From an uncultured Succinatimonas sp. (GTDB lineage Bacteria > Pseudomonadota > Gammaproteobacteria > Enterobacterales > Succinivibrionaceae), in assembly GCA_900317105.1 (NCBI GenBank), contig ONFP01000038.1, forward strand, positions 1 through 43,969: a DNA stretch of 43,969 nt. The letters are read 5' to 3'. Shown here one piece after another: positions 1 through 8,068 of this stretch (within the stretch, counting starts at the first letter, position 1; each line of letters starts with the position of its first letter). Position numbers and translations under genes: made by a program. The notes under the pieces are model-generated. The model did not search any database. It was not told where the DNA came from and was given only the letters and a program-made list of their open reading frames with translations.

Positions 1-99
1 AAGTGAACTCCAAAAGGCGTCAGCACTGTGAACCCACCGAAGCTGAACAGTAATGTCAGCAGTAGGAATCCTCTTGCTTTAGCAAGAGGAGGTGGTCAA
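1..99 (+). mobile_element. Right end of an IS200/IS605-type element (partial)
   Basis: A tnpB-like reading frame ends at 53. It is followed by a perfect 9-bp hairpin (69-77 pairing with 82-90, loop TTTA) and then by GGTGGTCAA ending at 99. This layout (tnpB stop, short hairpin, G-rich linker, TCAA) is what I know of IS605-group right ends, where TCAA is a typical cleavage tetranucleotide. The same bases would be the 3' part of a TnpB guide-RNA scaffold. Only the end is present and the rest lies outside the window, so the call rests on architecture and not on a database match. Confidence 0.55.
3..53 (+). CDS. C-terminal end of a TnpB-like protein (partial, 16 codons plus stop)
   Basis: The frame from 3 is open and stops at TAA 51-53. 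It encodes a short, basic then acidic tail containing KRRQ and PTEAEQ. Its position directly before the IS605-type terminal hairpin suggests the end of tnpB, an RNA-guided nuclease of IS200/IS605 elements. Sixteen residues carry no catalytic motif, so the identity is inferred from context only. Confidence 0.4.
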   Translation: MNSKRRQHCEPTEAEQ

Positions 100-326
100 A
101 AAATATGGTGTAGATTCACTTTTTGTTGAAAGGATATTCTACTGTAAGTTTAGATCTTACAAATATAATCTTAATTTTTATTGAAAAAATACAGTATTGG
201 TTTAAATTATAAAATTACTTTTAAATTGTTTGATTTTCTGTATTATCACAAAGATATACTGTCTGCCTGTGATTAGAATATCTTGTAAAATACTGTCAAA
301 TGTAAGGCAGTGTAGTTTAGAAAATT

Positions 327-355
327 TTGATCAAGACTGTTGGTCATGACATATT
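327..355 (+). promoter_or_regulatory. Candidate sigma-70 promoter for the 390 gene
   Basis: TTGATC at 327-332 and CATATT at 350-355 are separated by 17 bases and match the -35 and -10 consensus at 4 of 6 positions each. The start of transcription would fall near 362, leaving a leader of about 28 bases before the ATG at 390. The rest of 100-389 is AT-rich and I see no gene in it. Confidence 0.35.
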
Positions 356-389
356 TGAGGTCTGTAGCTCCTGACTACAATAGGAAAAA

Positions 390-791
390 ATGAACGTTAT
401 TACCTACACCGATATTCTGAAAAGTATTCCGGAAAATATGTATCAGCAATATCGTATCCGAATTGATAGAACTTCGTATTTTGTTCCACTCGAAAAATTT
501 GTTGAAGATATAAGTCTTTTATCTAATAACTTAAGTTCAAAATATCATAGTCTAGACCTCCTCACAGAGCATATGACAAACCTGAATCCTAGCTTAATCC
601 TTCAGAAAACTTGTATTCATCATATTTCGGAAATGGGCTTTGATGGAGATATAGGTAATATCTGTTTTGAAAGTTTTGAGGATATAGCTCCATACGTTAT
701 TACCGATGAAATAGAACTTTATAAAAAATTTAATTCACAAAATAATTGCCTCTGTAAGGCAAACGAACAATCACAACATGAGGAACATTAG
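390..791 (+). CDS. Small hypothetical protein upstream of a chemoreceptor
   Basis: I do not recognise this 133-residue protein. It has no signal peptide, no membrane segment and no clear motif. It is acidic and polar, with predicted helical stretches and four cysteines (one near residue 95, one near 108 and two near 119-121). The start is supported by AGGAAA just before the ATG. Its stop (789-791) lies one base before the probable start of the chemoreceptor at 793, and the chemoreceptor's Shine-Dalgarno sequence (GAGGA, 780-784) lies inside its last codons. The two are therefore probably co-transcribed and translationally coupled. This suggests, but does not show, a role linked to that receptor. 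Confidence 0.6.
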   Translation: MNVITYTDILKSIPENMYQQYRIRIDRTSYFVPLEKFVEDISLLSNNLSSKYHSLDLLTEHMTNLNPSLILQKTCIHHISEMGFDGDIGNICFESFEDIAPYVITDEIELYKKFNSQNNCLCKANEQSQHEEH

Positions 792-792
792 T

Positions 793-2367
793 ATGTCTAT
801 GGTTAGTAACATGTCTGTACGAGGAAAACTTGTTTCGGCATTTTTTTCAATAATAATTCTTACGGTTATTATTTCTGCAATTTCTCTGATTCAACTGTTT
901 AAAACGAATGATGTTATTAAGTATGTTCATTTCATTCTAGGAACAAGATACGAGGCAGTAAGTAAAATTTACTACTCTATGCTTGATGTTGAGGCTGTAT
1001 GTTTTGAACTTCAGGGAGAAAGAATGGATATTCTGAAAGAAAATGCTGATTTTGTTGATAGAACAGATACCAACAATAGAAATGACGTTGATCTTATTGT
1101 TGAGGGAGTTAACAAATACATTAAAGAAGTCAATGAAGAGTTTCTTCCTACACTGAAAGGAATAAATGCACCGATGGCTCCCATTGTATATGAAAAGAAT
1201 CTGTTTGGCGTAGGCGAGAGTGTAAAACATCATGCGCTTGCTATAACCAAGCATCAGATTGAGCAGACAAGGGGCCGTGTCGATACAATTGCAAGTACAA
1301 CTCCAATTCTTATTATTCTGGTGATTTCTGTATCAGCCGTACTTATTGCAATATGCATCGCTTTTCTGTTTTCAAAAAGTATCGTTGCTGTTCTTAAACA
1401 GGCAGTTGGAGCTGCAGATAAAATTGCGAGTGGTGATTTGACTCATGTGACAAATTCTTCAAGAAAGGATGAGTTTGGAACCCTGCTTCGAAGAATTGAA
1501 AATATGCGTCTGCAGATGAATTCTCTGGTAGGTCATATCAAAGACAAGGCTTTTCTAATCGAAGAAAAAATAACAGCTATCACCGATGTAACCAATAGAA
1601 TTACCGACTCTGCTCAAAACACTCAGAATAGAGCTCTTACTGTTGCAGCAGCATCTGATGAGATGGTATCTACAACAGGTGATATTGCAAAAAACTGTAT
1701 GACAGCTGCAGGATCGGCAGATAGATCAAATGTTACTACTAGAGAAGGTGTTTCTGCCGTTGAAGCTACAATTGTCTCTATTCATGAACAGGTTGACCGA
1801 TCAAAGTCTGATGCACTACAGATTCAGGCTCTAGTTGAGCAGTCACAGAAGATTGGAACCATTGTGCAGACTATTGAAGATATTGCTTCACAGACAAATC
1901 TTCTGGCATTAAATGCAGCCATAGAAGCCGCTCGTGCCGGTGAAGCAGGAAAAGGTTTTGCGGTTGTTGCTGATGAGGTTCGTTCTCTAGCCTCAAGAAC
2001 AAGTAAGTCAACCAAAGATATTATTGATATGGTTTCACAGATTCAGGCTGATGCAAATCATGCAAATGAGTCTATGAACTCATCTTTGGAAACTATGAAT
2101 GAGCTTGCACTCAAAACCTCCGGAGTATCTGGATTGTTGAATTCAATTTCGGAACTTGTTTCCAGCGTTAACTCGCAGATTAAACAGATTGCTACCGCAG
2201 CTGAGCAACAGACTACAGCAACTGCTGAAATATCATCAAACATGGAGAGTATTACTGAAATGGCAAAAGACCAGAACTATCATGTTGATGAGGCAAAACA
2301 GCGTGTTTCTGAGTCTGTAAATCTTATCAACGAACTTTTAGCAGAGGTAAAAGATCTTCGTGTTTAG
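793..2367 (+). CDS. Methyl-accepting chemotaxis protein (transmembrane chemoreceptor)
   Basis: Inner-membrane chemoreceptor that would bind a ligand outside and control CheA through CheW. Visible in order are TM1 (about residues 13-36), a periplasmic helical sensor domain of about 135 residues, TM2 (about 170-193), a HAMP domain, and a long coiled-coil signalling domain. The highly conserved hairpin tip ([19 protein letters not shown]) lies near 366-384. There is no C-terminal CheR/CheB-tethering pentapeptide; the protein ends in ...DLRV. I chose the ATG at 793, not the upstream in-frame ATG at 778. GAGGA at 780-784 is well spaced for it, and the resulting N-terminus matches the second receptor (18876) with a conserved FILGTR motif after TM1. 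The ligand is unknown. Confidence 0.93.
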   Translation: MSMVSNMSVRGKLVSAFFSIIILTVIISAISLIQLFKTNDVIKYVHFILGTRYEAVSKIYYSMLDVEAVCFELQGERMDILKENADFVDRTDTNNRNDVDLIVEGVNKYIKEVNEEFLPTLKGINAPMAPIVYEKNLFGVGESVKHHALAITKHQIEQTRGRVDTIASTTPILIILVISVSAVLIAICIAFLFSKSIVAVLKQAVGAADKIASGDLTHVTNSSRKDEFGTLLRRIENMRLQMNSLVGHIKDKAFLIEEKITAITDVTNRITDSAQNTQNRALTVAAASDEMVSTTGDIAKNCMTAAGSADRSNVTTREGVSAVEATIVSIHEQVDRSKSDALQIQALVEQSQKIGTIVQTIEDIASQTNLLALNAAIEAARAGEAGKGFAVVADEVRSLASRTSKSTKDIIDMVSQIQADANHANESMNSSLETMNELALKTSGVSGLLNSISELVSSVNSQIKQIATAAEQQTTATAEISSNMESITEMAKDQNYHVDEAKQRVSESVNLINELLAEVKDLRV

Positions 2368-2406
2368 CTGTTATTAAAGTCTTTGTCACGTGGACAATAT
2401 AACTGA

Positions 2407-2438
2407 AAGTCCGTGAATAGTATATGTTCACGGAACTT
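2407..2438. terminator. Imperfect hairpin between convergent genes
   Basis: AAGT plus CCGTGAA (2407-2417) pairs with TTCACGG plus ACTT (2427-2438), with one bulged base. It lies between the chemoreceptor and the convergent RocB-like gene. No T-run follows on either strand, so an intrinsic terminator is possible but not well supported. Confidence 0.35.
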
Positions 2439-2545
2439 CTCTGAGCCTCGTTAAGAACAGAATTCAGTTAACTGTCGAAAAAAAACAGTTTCTAAGAATA
2501 TTATTATCTTTGCCGCCGGAAGACCCCTTCAGCCATGGGGATTGA

Positions 2546-4312
2546 TCAGTGGTCTGTACTGCTGTTTTTATCGGCATCCTCTTTTTTGGAGGCCGGATCT
2601 TTAATATCCTTATCTTCTTTTTTCTCTTCAATAACCTTTTCAGAGACGTTAAGAACTTCAAGCGCTTCATCCTGGGTCTTGCTGTCCTTGTCGTTCTTCT
2701 CCTCTGGACTTATCTCCATCATCAGACGATGCATGAAGCCAAGCATATCGTCGAAGAACTCTCGGTTTACGTGTTCTGTAGCTTTGTACAGATCACCGCC
2801 CTTATAGGTAAAGGTAATTCCAGGAGCGTTGAGGTTATAGAAGGTTGAGATAGGCATTGGACATTCATCTTTTAAAGCCTTTAGAGCAACATCAATTCCA
2901 ACTGGTCTGATAAAGCAGTTGTCATTGGCAGGGCACTCATTTTCGATATTGATCTGATGGTCATGCTTTTTATTGAACTCTTCAACAGCCTTGTTGATTT
3001 TGATGAAGATTTCTCTGTCCAGAGCATTGTTACGTCTCAACTGCTGCTGAGGAATAAAGTCATTACCAAAGAAAATCACTACAGATGGTCTAGGAAGACG
3101 GGCCAGCTCATTGAGACGTTCGATGATATTCTTAAGAATATCCTGAACTCCAAGCTCCTCATTGGCACACTTCTGAATCAGACCTTCAATGGCTGACTTA
3201 AGATTTCCTTTATAGTGAAGCGCTGCTCTGTAGAAAAAGTCTGCAAAGGACAGTACTTCTGCTTCCTTAACCGGAATAGTATGCTCTTCATCGTTAATCT
3301 TGCAGTAAAGCAGTTCTCTCTCTTCCATAAGCAGAGCTGATTTTTCAATGGCACTGGCGGCTACCTGTTTCAGATTCTCAAGCAAATCGAGAATATTCAG
3401 GTTGATAAAAGGGAAGGTGAAACTTAAATGAACAGCATCCGGAGTATTTGGTGAACGGTTATTGTAAGTGTGCAGATAATTAAAGGTTGGGGCAATAGCT
3501 CTCTTGGATAAATCCTTGGTGATAACTGGATTGATCTCAATTTCATCAATAATCTTTGAGGCAATCAGGGTTGGAGAGAATCCCTTGTATGGTCTTTCAG
3601 TATCTGTACCTTCACCAAAGATGTAGAAGCCTGCTTCTACCTTACCCATATTGGCAGTGTACACATTAATGGTGTCATCCGGAATTTCTGTGGATTCTGG
3701 TTTGAAGGAAATGCCTAAAGTCAGTTCAATATTCTGCTCATTAATAAGCGTATGAATATAAGGAAGACAGGTTCTTATTCCTTCATTGCCGTTCAGTGAT
3801 TCACTGTTGCATACGAACAGCAGATTGATAGGCAGTTCCCACAGCCTTTCTGAGTAGTATTTCAGAAGGATCAGCATGCCTGCAATAGGAGCCTTGTTCT
3901 CAAAGGAACCTAGTCCGTAGATGTTATTCTCATTTTCAAGTTCAGCAAGCTGAGCTTCTGTCAGAGAGGAGTTTTTGAGTTTCTCCTTTAATTCGTCTGA
4001 TTTGAAGGCAAATGTTTTTAAGGTACCGTAGACCTCATTTGAGGAGGTATCGGTATTACATAAAACCACCAGAGTTTCTCTGGTAAGCTGATCTCGTCTT
4101 ACAAAGGCTGTAAAGGAATGATTTTTCTGATCGTCATGAGTGATGTAGCTTAAATACTCTGGATTATTCTTGAAATAGGTGAATTCAGATACGGTATTGT
4201 ATATGGTATGACTCATGATCTCATCACCAGAGGTTCTGGTGATGCTTGGAATGGCAATAAGCCATTTGAGGACAGCTAATGCCTCTTCGCTAAACTCTTT
4301 TTCAGTAAGCAC
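2546..4312 (-). CDS. RocB-like M20-family protein with a degenerate metal site
   Basis: A 588-residue homologue of the RocB branch of M20 peptidases (B. subtilis RocB belongs to the arginine-utilisation regulon). The fold is recognisable across its length, from the N-terminal SIPS-like motif through the catalytic region and lid to the C-terminal TEHV segment. The usual M20 metal ligands look replaced: the HxD motif reads N86-T-D88, the following metal-bridging Asp reads E138, the Glu-Glu pair reads E171-S172, and the final His region reads LYKATE. A Lys/Asp/Glu-rich tail of about 45 residues follows the domain. The start is GTG with AAGGA six bases upstream. It lies 36 bases after mepM and is probably co-transcribed with it. 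It may be a non-catalytic binding or regulatory protein. Confidence 0.75.
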   Translation of the reverse strand: MLTEKEFSEEALAVLKWLIAIPSITRTSGDEIMSHTIYNTVSEFTYFKNNPEYLSYITHDDQKNHSFTAFVRRDQLTRETLVVLCNTDTSSNEVYGTLKTFAFKSDELKEKLKNSSLTEAQLAELENENNIYGLGSFENKAPIAGMLILLKYYSERLWELPINLLFVCNSESLNGNEGIRTCLPYIHTLINEQNIELTLGISFKPESTEIPDDTINVYTANMGKVEAGFYIFGEGTDTERPYKGFSPTLIASKIIDEIEINPVITKDLSKRAIAPTFNYLHTYNNRSPNTPDAVHLSFTFPFINLNILDLLENLKQVAASAIEKSALLMEERELLYCKINDEEHTIPVKEAEVLSFADFFYRAALHYKGNLKSAIEGLIQKCANEELGVQDILKNIIERLNELARLPRPSVVIFFGNDFIPQQQLRRNNALDREIFIKINKAVEEFNKKHDHQINIENECPANDNCFIRPVGIDVALKALKDECPMPISTFYNLNAPGITFTYKGGDLYKATEHVNREFFDDMLGFMHRLMMEISPEEKNDKDSKTQDEALEVLNVSEKVIEEKKEDKDIKDPASKKEDADKNSSTDH

Positions 4313-4348
4313 AGGTTATCCTTAGTTTATTTCTGTATATCTTCTAAG

Positions 4349-6226
4349 TTATTTCACTTCTGCTAATTTATTTTTATACAGCTCTGTCTTCAAGATGTAA
4401 ACATTATTTTTAAATGCTTCTTTCAATCTTTGAGCTGTAGCAGGACTTCCGGAAGGAAGATCTACTTTCAGAGGGTCAACAGGACGTCCGTTGACATGAA
4501 CCTCATAATGAAGATGTGCACCAGTGGAATTACCTGTATTTCCTGACTTGGCAATAATCTGTCCTATATGCACATGATCTCCCTGCTGAACGTCAAACTT
4601 GGATAGGTGCATATAAACTGTTGAGTAACCGCCTTTGTGGTTGATAATAATCGAGTAACCGCCACCACGCATGTATTTTGCGTAGGTAACCACACCATCT
4701 GCCGGAGCATAGATAGGTGTACCGATATTAACCTTGAAATCAACACCGTAGTGAGGACGGATAACCTGTCTTATAGGATGGAAACGTCTCAGATTGAAAG
4801 GTGAACTTACCTTGATCTGTCCCATGATAGGGAATCTTCTGAAAGCTCCTGTTGAAGGATTGTATCCGTTCTCCTCGTAGAAAATATGGTTCAGCTGATG
4901 ACGGTATAAATTGATCTGACCGAACATCTTGGTATTCATGGAAATTGCGGTCATACTTGAGCCCTGACCGATTCCATTGAAGAGAATTCTGAAAGAATCT
5001 CCTGCAGAAAGTTTATTGAAATTGATTCTGCCTACATACTGATTTTTGATGGTAACAATTTCAGAATGGGTCAGACCGTAACGGGCAGCTGCCTTGTCAA
5101 AGCTCTCCTTTTCACCGATTGAACCGATGATTAGACGAGGTCTGGTCTTACCCTTGTAGATAGATTTGGACTTTTCCTTTTCTGCGGCAGCCAGCAGGGC
5201 ATCCTGTTTTTTCTGTGCGGCAAGCTGTTCACGCTTCAGACGTGCTTTTTCAAGCTCTTCCTTTTGTTTCTGTGACAGTAGAGCTTCCTGTTCAAGTCTC
5301 TTTTTATTACGCTCTTTTTCTGCCTCGATGAAGGATGGCATCAGAGTGGCGCTGTCCATACCGCGGCTCTTTAAATCTGAGAACTGGGCAAAGCGGCGTT
5401 CACGGGCAACAGTGTAGGTGTTCTTTTCAATATCTCTAGAGAAGCGAACCTGTTTGTTGCCGGATAGAGGAATGGCAATTTCCTGAACCGAGTTGTCCTC
5501 GGCAATCAGGAACTGAATCTTCTGACCTACAGACAGATTCAGATCACTGTCTCTGGCAACAGCGGTAATCTTTTTAAGATCGTCATTGTTCAGATTCAGA
5601 TAGGAGAAGATCTTAGAAAGAGAATCCCCCTTGCGGATGGTCTGCTCATACCATTTGCCGTTGAAAACCTTTTCTGTTTCACTCTGGGCAATGGTTCCTG
5701 GAATTCTGTTAGGCGCCAGAATACTGCTGATATATTTTTCTGTCTGGGTTTTCTTGTCTGCAAGAATTTTTTCGCTGGAATTCTTTTCAATGTCAGTTGC
5801 TACGAACTTGACCCTCTGTTCTGGTTCTGCGGTGGCAGCAGCCTGAGCTGCTTCTCTTTCTTTTTTGATTTCAGCCTGGCTGGCCTGAGCGATCAGAGCC
5901 TCGGTATTGATATCATCGTCATAGTTTTCCTCAGACCCTGCTGTTGAGGAGATTTCAACGTTGGCTTCGGCGATGACTTCGTTATTCTTCAGATATTCCT
6001 GCTCGTAAACTCGGTTCTGTTCCTCTCTGCCGGTGGAGAGAGCTGTAAAAGGGGAGGCACTTTCAGGAATGATGGAGCCGAAAGGTAGTGCTAAAAGAAC
6101 AGATATAATCCCAACAGAGAAAATAGCGAAAATATGCTTACCAGGAAGTGTGGTGGCACCTGTCTCTTTTTCTACTGCTATGTAATCTTCTGCTGCGGTT
6201 CTATTTGTTATTTTAACGTTTATCAT
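4349..6226 (-). CDS. mepM: Murein DD-endopeptidase MepM-like, M23 family with LysM/OapA-like domain
   Basis: Inner-membrane-anchored, periplasmic peptidoglycan hydrolase that in this family cuts peptide cross-links so that new strands can be inserted. Residues about 31-52 form one N-terminal membrane anchor. An OapA/LysM-like cell-wall binding region lies at about 190-245, an E/K/Q-rich coiled coil at about 300-355, and a LytM/M23 domain at about 465-590. The M23 zinc and catalytic residues are present: H492 and D496 (HYGVD), H540 (YMH), and H571-x-H573 (HLHYEV). It is therefore likely active, unlike LytM homologues that serve only as amidase activators. It heads a two-gene unit with the RocB-like gene. 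No good Shine-Dalgarno precedes the ATG. Confidence 0.9.
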   Translation of the reverse strand: MINVKITNRTAAEDYIAVEKETGATTLPGKHIFAIFSVGIISVLLALPFGSIIPESASPFTALSTGREEQNRVYEQEYLKNNEVIAEANVEISSTAGSEENYDDDINTEALIAQASQAEIKKEREAAQAAATAEPEQRVKFVATDIEKNSSEKILADKKTQTEKYISSILAPNRIPGTIAQSETEKVFNGKWYEQTIRKGDSLSKIFSYLNLNNDDLKKITAVARDSDLNLSVGQKIQFLIAEDNSVQEIAIPLSGNKQVRFSRDIEKNTYTVARERRFAQFSDLKSRGMDSATLMPSFIEAEKERNKKRLEQEALLSQKQKEELEKARLKREQLAAQKKQDALLAAAEKEKSKSIYKGKTRPRLIIGSIGEKESFDKAAARYGLTHSEIVTIKNQYVGRINFNKLSAGDSFRILFNGIGQGSSMTAISMNTKMFGQINLYRHQLNHIFYEENGYNPSTGAFRRFPIMGQIKVSSPFNLRRFHPIRQVIRPHYGVDFKVNIGTPIYAPADGVVTYAKYMRGGGYSIIINHKGGYSTVYMHLSKFDVQQGDHVHIGQIIAKSGNTGNSTGAHLHYEVHVNGRPVDPLKVDLPSGSPATAQRLKEAFKNNVYILKTELYKNKLAEVK

Positions 6227-6238
6227 AATCAGTTATAT

Positions 6239-6270
6239 ATAATAGCATACAAATGTAGAGTTATCCCTAT
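6239..6270 (-). promoter_or_regulatory. Candidate extended -10 promoter for mepM
   Basis: On the minus strand TGCTATTAT (plus 6239-6247) is an extended -10 element with a 5 of 6 match to TATAAT. No good -35 is seen. The start of transcription would lie within about ten bases of the ATG, giving an almost leaderless mRNA. That fits the missing Shine-Dalgarno but remains uncertain. Confidence 0.3.
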
Positions 6271-6487
6271 TTACTAAGGACTTGTATGATCTCGCGCACC
6301 TTTATTTTGATTGAATCCGGGATTTTTTCTCTTTTATATTTTTTTTCTGCTTTTTTTCTAATATCTTATAAAAATCTGCTGATCCCTTTATTTTAAAGGT
6401 GTTAATCGGTTACATACCTTTCGTATTATTTTTGACGAGTAAACCTTAAAAAAGTTTTAACTTTTTGAATTTTTTGTTTAAATTCTT

Positions 6488-6517
6488 TTGACATAGATAA
6501 CAAAAGCAGAATAAATT
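6488..6517 (+). promoter_or_regulatory. Candidate promoter for the SHMT-like gene
   Basis: A perfect TTGACA (-35) at 6488-6493 is followed after 18 bases by TAAATT (6512-6517, 4 of 6). It would give an untranslated leader of about 220 bases. The 520-base divergent region 6227-6747 is strongly AT-rich, with poly-T tracts, a weak 6-bp hairpin (6659-6664 with 6670-6675) followed by Ts, and the palindrome ATGCATGCAT near 6683. I recognise no riboswitch in it. Confidence 0.4.
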
Positions 6518-6747
6518 TTATTTTTTAATATCAGTATGTTGGACTTTCTCACAAAAAATACTAATACATGTCGTAAAATATTTTCTGACGCAACATACAT
6601 TGTGTTTCTTAGTTTTTAATTAGCTATGAAGGTGAAACAGACTAAGCCGTTTTTTTATTTCTGATTTTTTCAGAATTTTTAAATGCATGCATATAGATGT
6701 GGCGTTGCCTACCAAAAGATAAATATAAATAATTAGAGGGAAGTTTT

Positions 6748-7989
6748 ATGAAGTCACTAAAAATTGTTAAAAGCTTCGATGACAGTCTGTATTCATATTT
6801 TGTTAAAGAGATTGAAAGACAGCATGTAACTTTATCATTCATTCCTGATGAAAACAGCACCTCACCTGTATGTGCTGCAATTATGGGAAGTGTACTTGTC
6901 AATTCCTCTAATTCAATCGTACTCGGCAAGGGCAATACTCTAGAAACCCTGACCTGCGAAAGACTATGTGATGTTTTCGGAGCCGAGTTCGCGACAGTAA
7001 AAACCGTAACCATTGAGGCTGCATCAAGAGTTGTATTCAAGGCTCTGACTACCCGTGGTGATGTGGTTATGTCTCTGGATTTACGTAAGAAAGAACACTG
7101 TAACAGTGAGAATCTGGCTTTCCAGTTTGTAAACTTTGGTATTGATCCTGAGACTCAGACCTTCGATATGAAGGAGATTGAGGCTATTGCCAAGAAAAAC
7201 AAGCCAAAGCTGATTATTGTTTCTCCTGTAAACTATCCTCTGTCAATTGATTTTGCCAAGTTTGCCAAGATTGCCAAGGAAGTTGGTGCCTATCTGTGGT
7301 GTGACCTGTCACAGACTGCAGGTCTTACTGCAGCAGGGGTTCTTCCATCTCCTGTTAAGTATTCTGATGTGGTTACTCTGTCAACACATGGTGCTATGCA
7401 GGGCCCTCAGGCAGCAGCAATTCTCTGCAAGAAGGAACTTGCAACCGCTATTGTCCGCTCAGAGACTTTAGCCGGTCACCACGGCCTTATCACTCCTCAG
7501 CTTTCTGCCTTAGCTGCAAGACTGCATGAGATGAAGACAGATGTCTTCATTAACTACTGCAAGGATGTTGTCTCCAATGCCAAGGCATTAGCCAAGGGCT
7601 TAGAGCAGGGGGGAATGAAGATTATCTGTAACGGAACCAATTCTCATCTTGTGATTGTTGATACCAGATTCTGTGCCATCGGCTCTAAGGGTGCTCAGGA
7701 ACTTTTAGCTGATATCGGTATCCATGTAAGAATTGCCAATGTATTAACCTCCGATCCTAAGATCAAGTTTGATGCTGTTAGATTCTCAACCCTGCCAGCT
7801 ACTACCCGCGGTATGAAACCTAAGCAGATGGAGCAGATCGGTGAGGCTATCGGTAAATTCCTGGCAAAACCTGATGAGGATAATTCAAAGGCTCTGATGC
7901 ATCTGGTGGCAACCATTACCGCAGGTCTTCCTGCTCTGGATCGAAAGTATCTGGATAAGTCAGTTGCAGCTGTGATTACTGACGAATAG
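6748..7989 (+). CDS. Serine hydroxymethyltransferase-like protein lacking the PLP lysine
   Basis: A 413-residue protein that aligns with GlyA over nearly its whole length: the N-terminal DENSTSP (GlyA SENYTSP), the KPK-I-I segment, D186-L-S-Q (GlyA D-M-A-H), the block before the PLP lysine, and a C-terminal RFSTLPATTRG (GlyA RVGTPAITRRG). GlyA interconverts serine and glycine with tetrahydrofolate. Here the PLP Schiff-base lysine of the THK motif is a glycine (T213-H214-G215, codon GGT at 7390-7392). The PLP-stacking histidine after the cofactor Asp is Gln, and the tyrosine-rich loop near residue 60 is also lost. It is therefore probably not an SHMT and is better viewed as a pseudoenzyme or an enzyme with another chemistry. 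GAGGGAAG precedes the ATG. It appears monocistronic. Confidence 0.8.
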   Translation: MKSLKIVKSFDDSLYSYFVKEIERQHVTLSFIPDENSTSPVCAAIMGSVLVNSSNSIVLGKGNTLETLTCERLCDVFGAEFATVKTVTIEAASRVVFKALTTRGDVVMSLDLRKKEHCNSENLAFQFVNFGIDPETQTFDMKEIEAIAKKNKPKLIIVSPVNYPLSIDFAKFAKIAKEVGAYLWCDLSQTAGLTAAGVLPSPVKYSDVVTLSTHGAMQGPQAAAILCKKELATAIVRSETLAGHHGLITPQLSALAARLHEMKTDVFINYCKDVVSNAKALAKGLEQGGMKIICNGTNSHLVIVDTRFCAIGSKGAQELLADIGIHVRIANVLTSDPKIKFDAVRFSTLPATTRGMKPKQMEQIGEAIGKFLAKPDEDNSKALMHLVATITAGLPALDRKYLDKSVAAVITDE

Positions 7990-8011
7990 TCAGATTCAGT
8001 GAAGAGTATTT

Positions 8012-8040
8012 TTGTAAGAACGTGGCCTATGCTATCATAA
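8012..8040 (+). promoter_or_regulatory. Candidate promoter for dusA, inside the upstream hairpin
   Basis: TTGTAA at 8012-8017 and CATAAT at 8035-8040 (5 of 6 to TATAAT) are separated by exactly 17 bases. Transcription would start near 8047, giving a leader of about 20 bases before the dusA ATG at 8069. The -10 element lies in the loop of the hairpin that ends the preceding gene. Confidence 0.45.
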
Positions 8041-8055
8041 TGCCACGTTTTTTGT
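8019..8055 (+). terminator. Intrinsic terminator after the SHMT-like gene
   Basis: AACGTGGC (8019-8026) pairs perfectly with GCCACGTT (8042-8049), followed by T-rich sequence (TTTTGTTTTTT). The 15-base loop holds the CATAAT of the candidate dusA promoter. Confidence 0.6.
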
Positions 8056-8068
8056 TTTTTGATTATGT

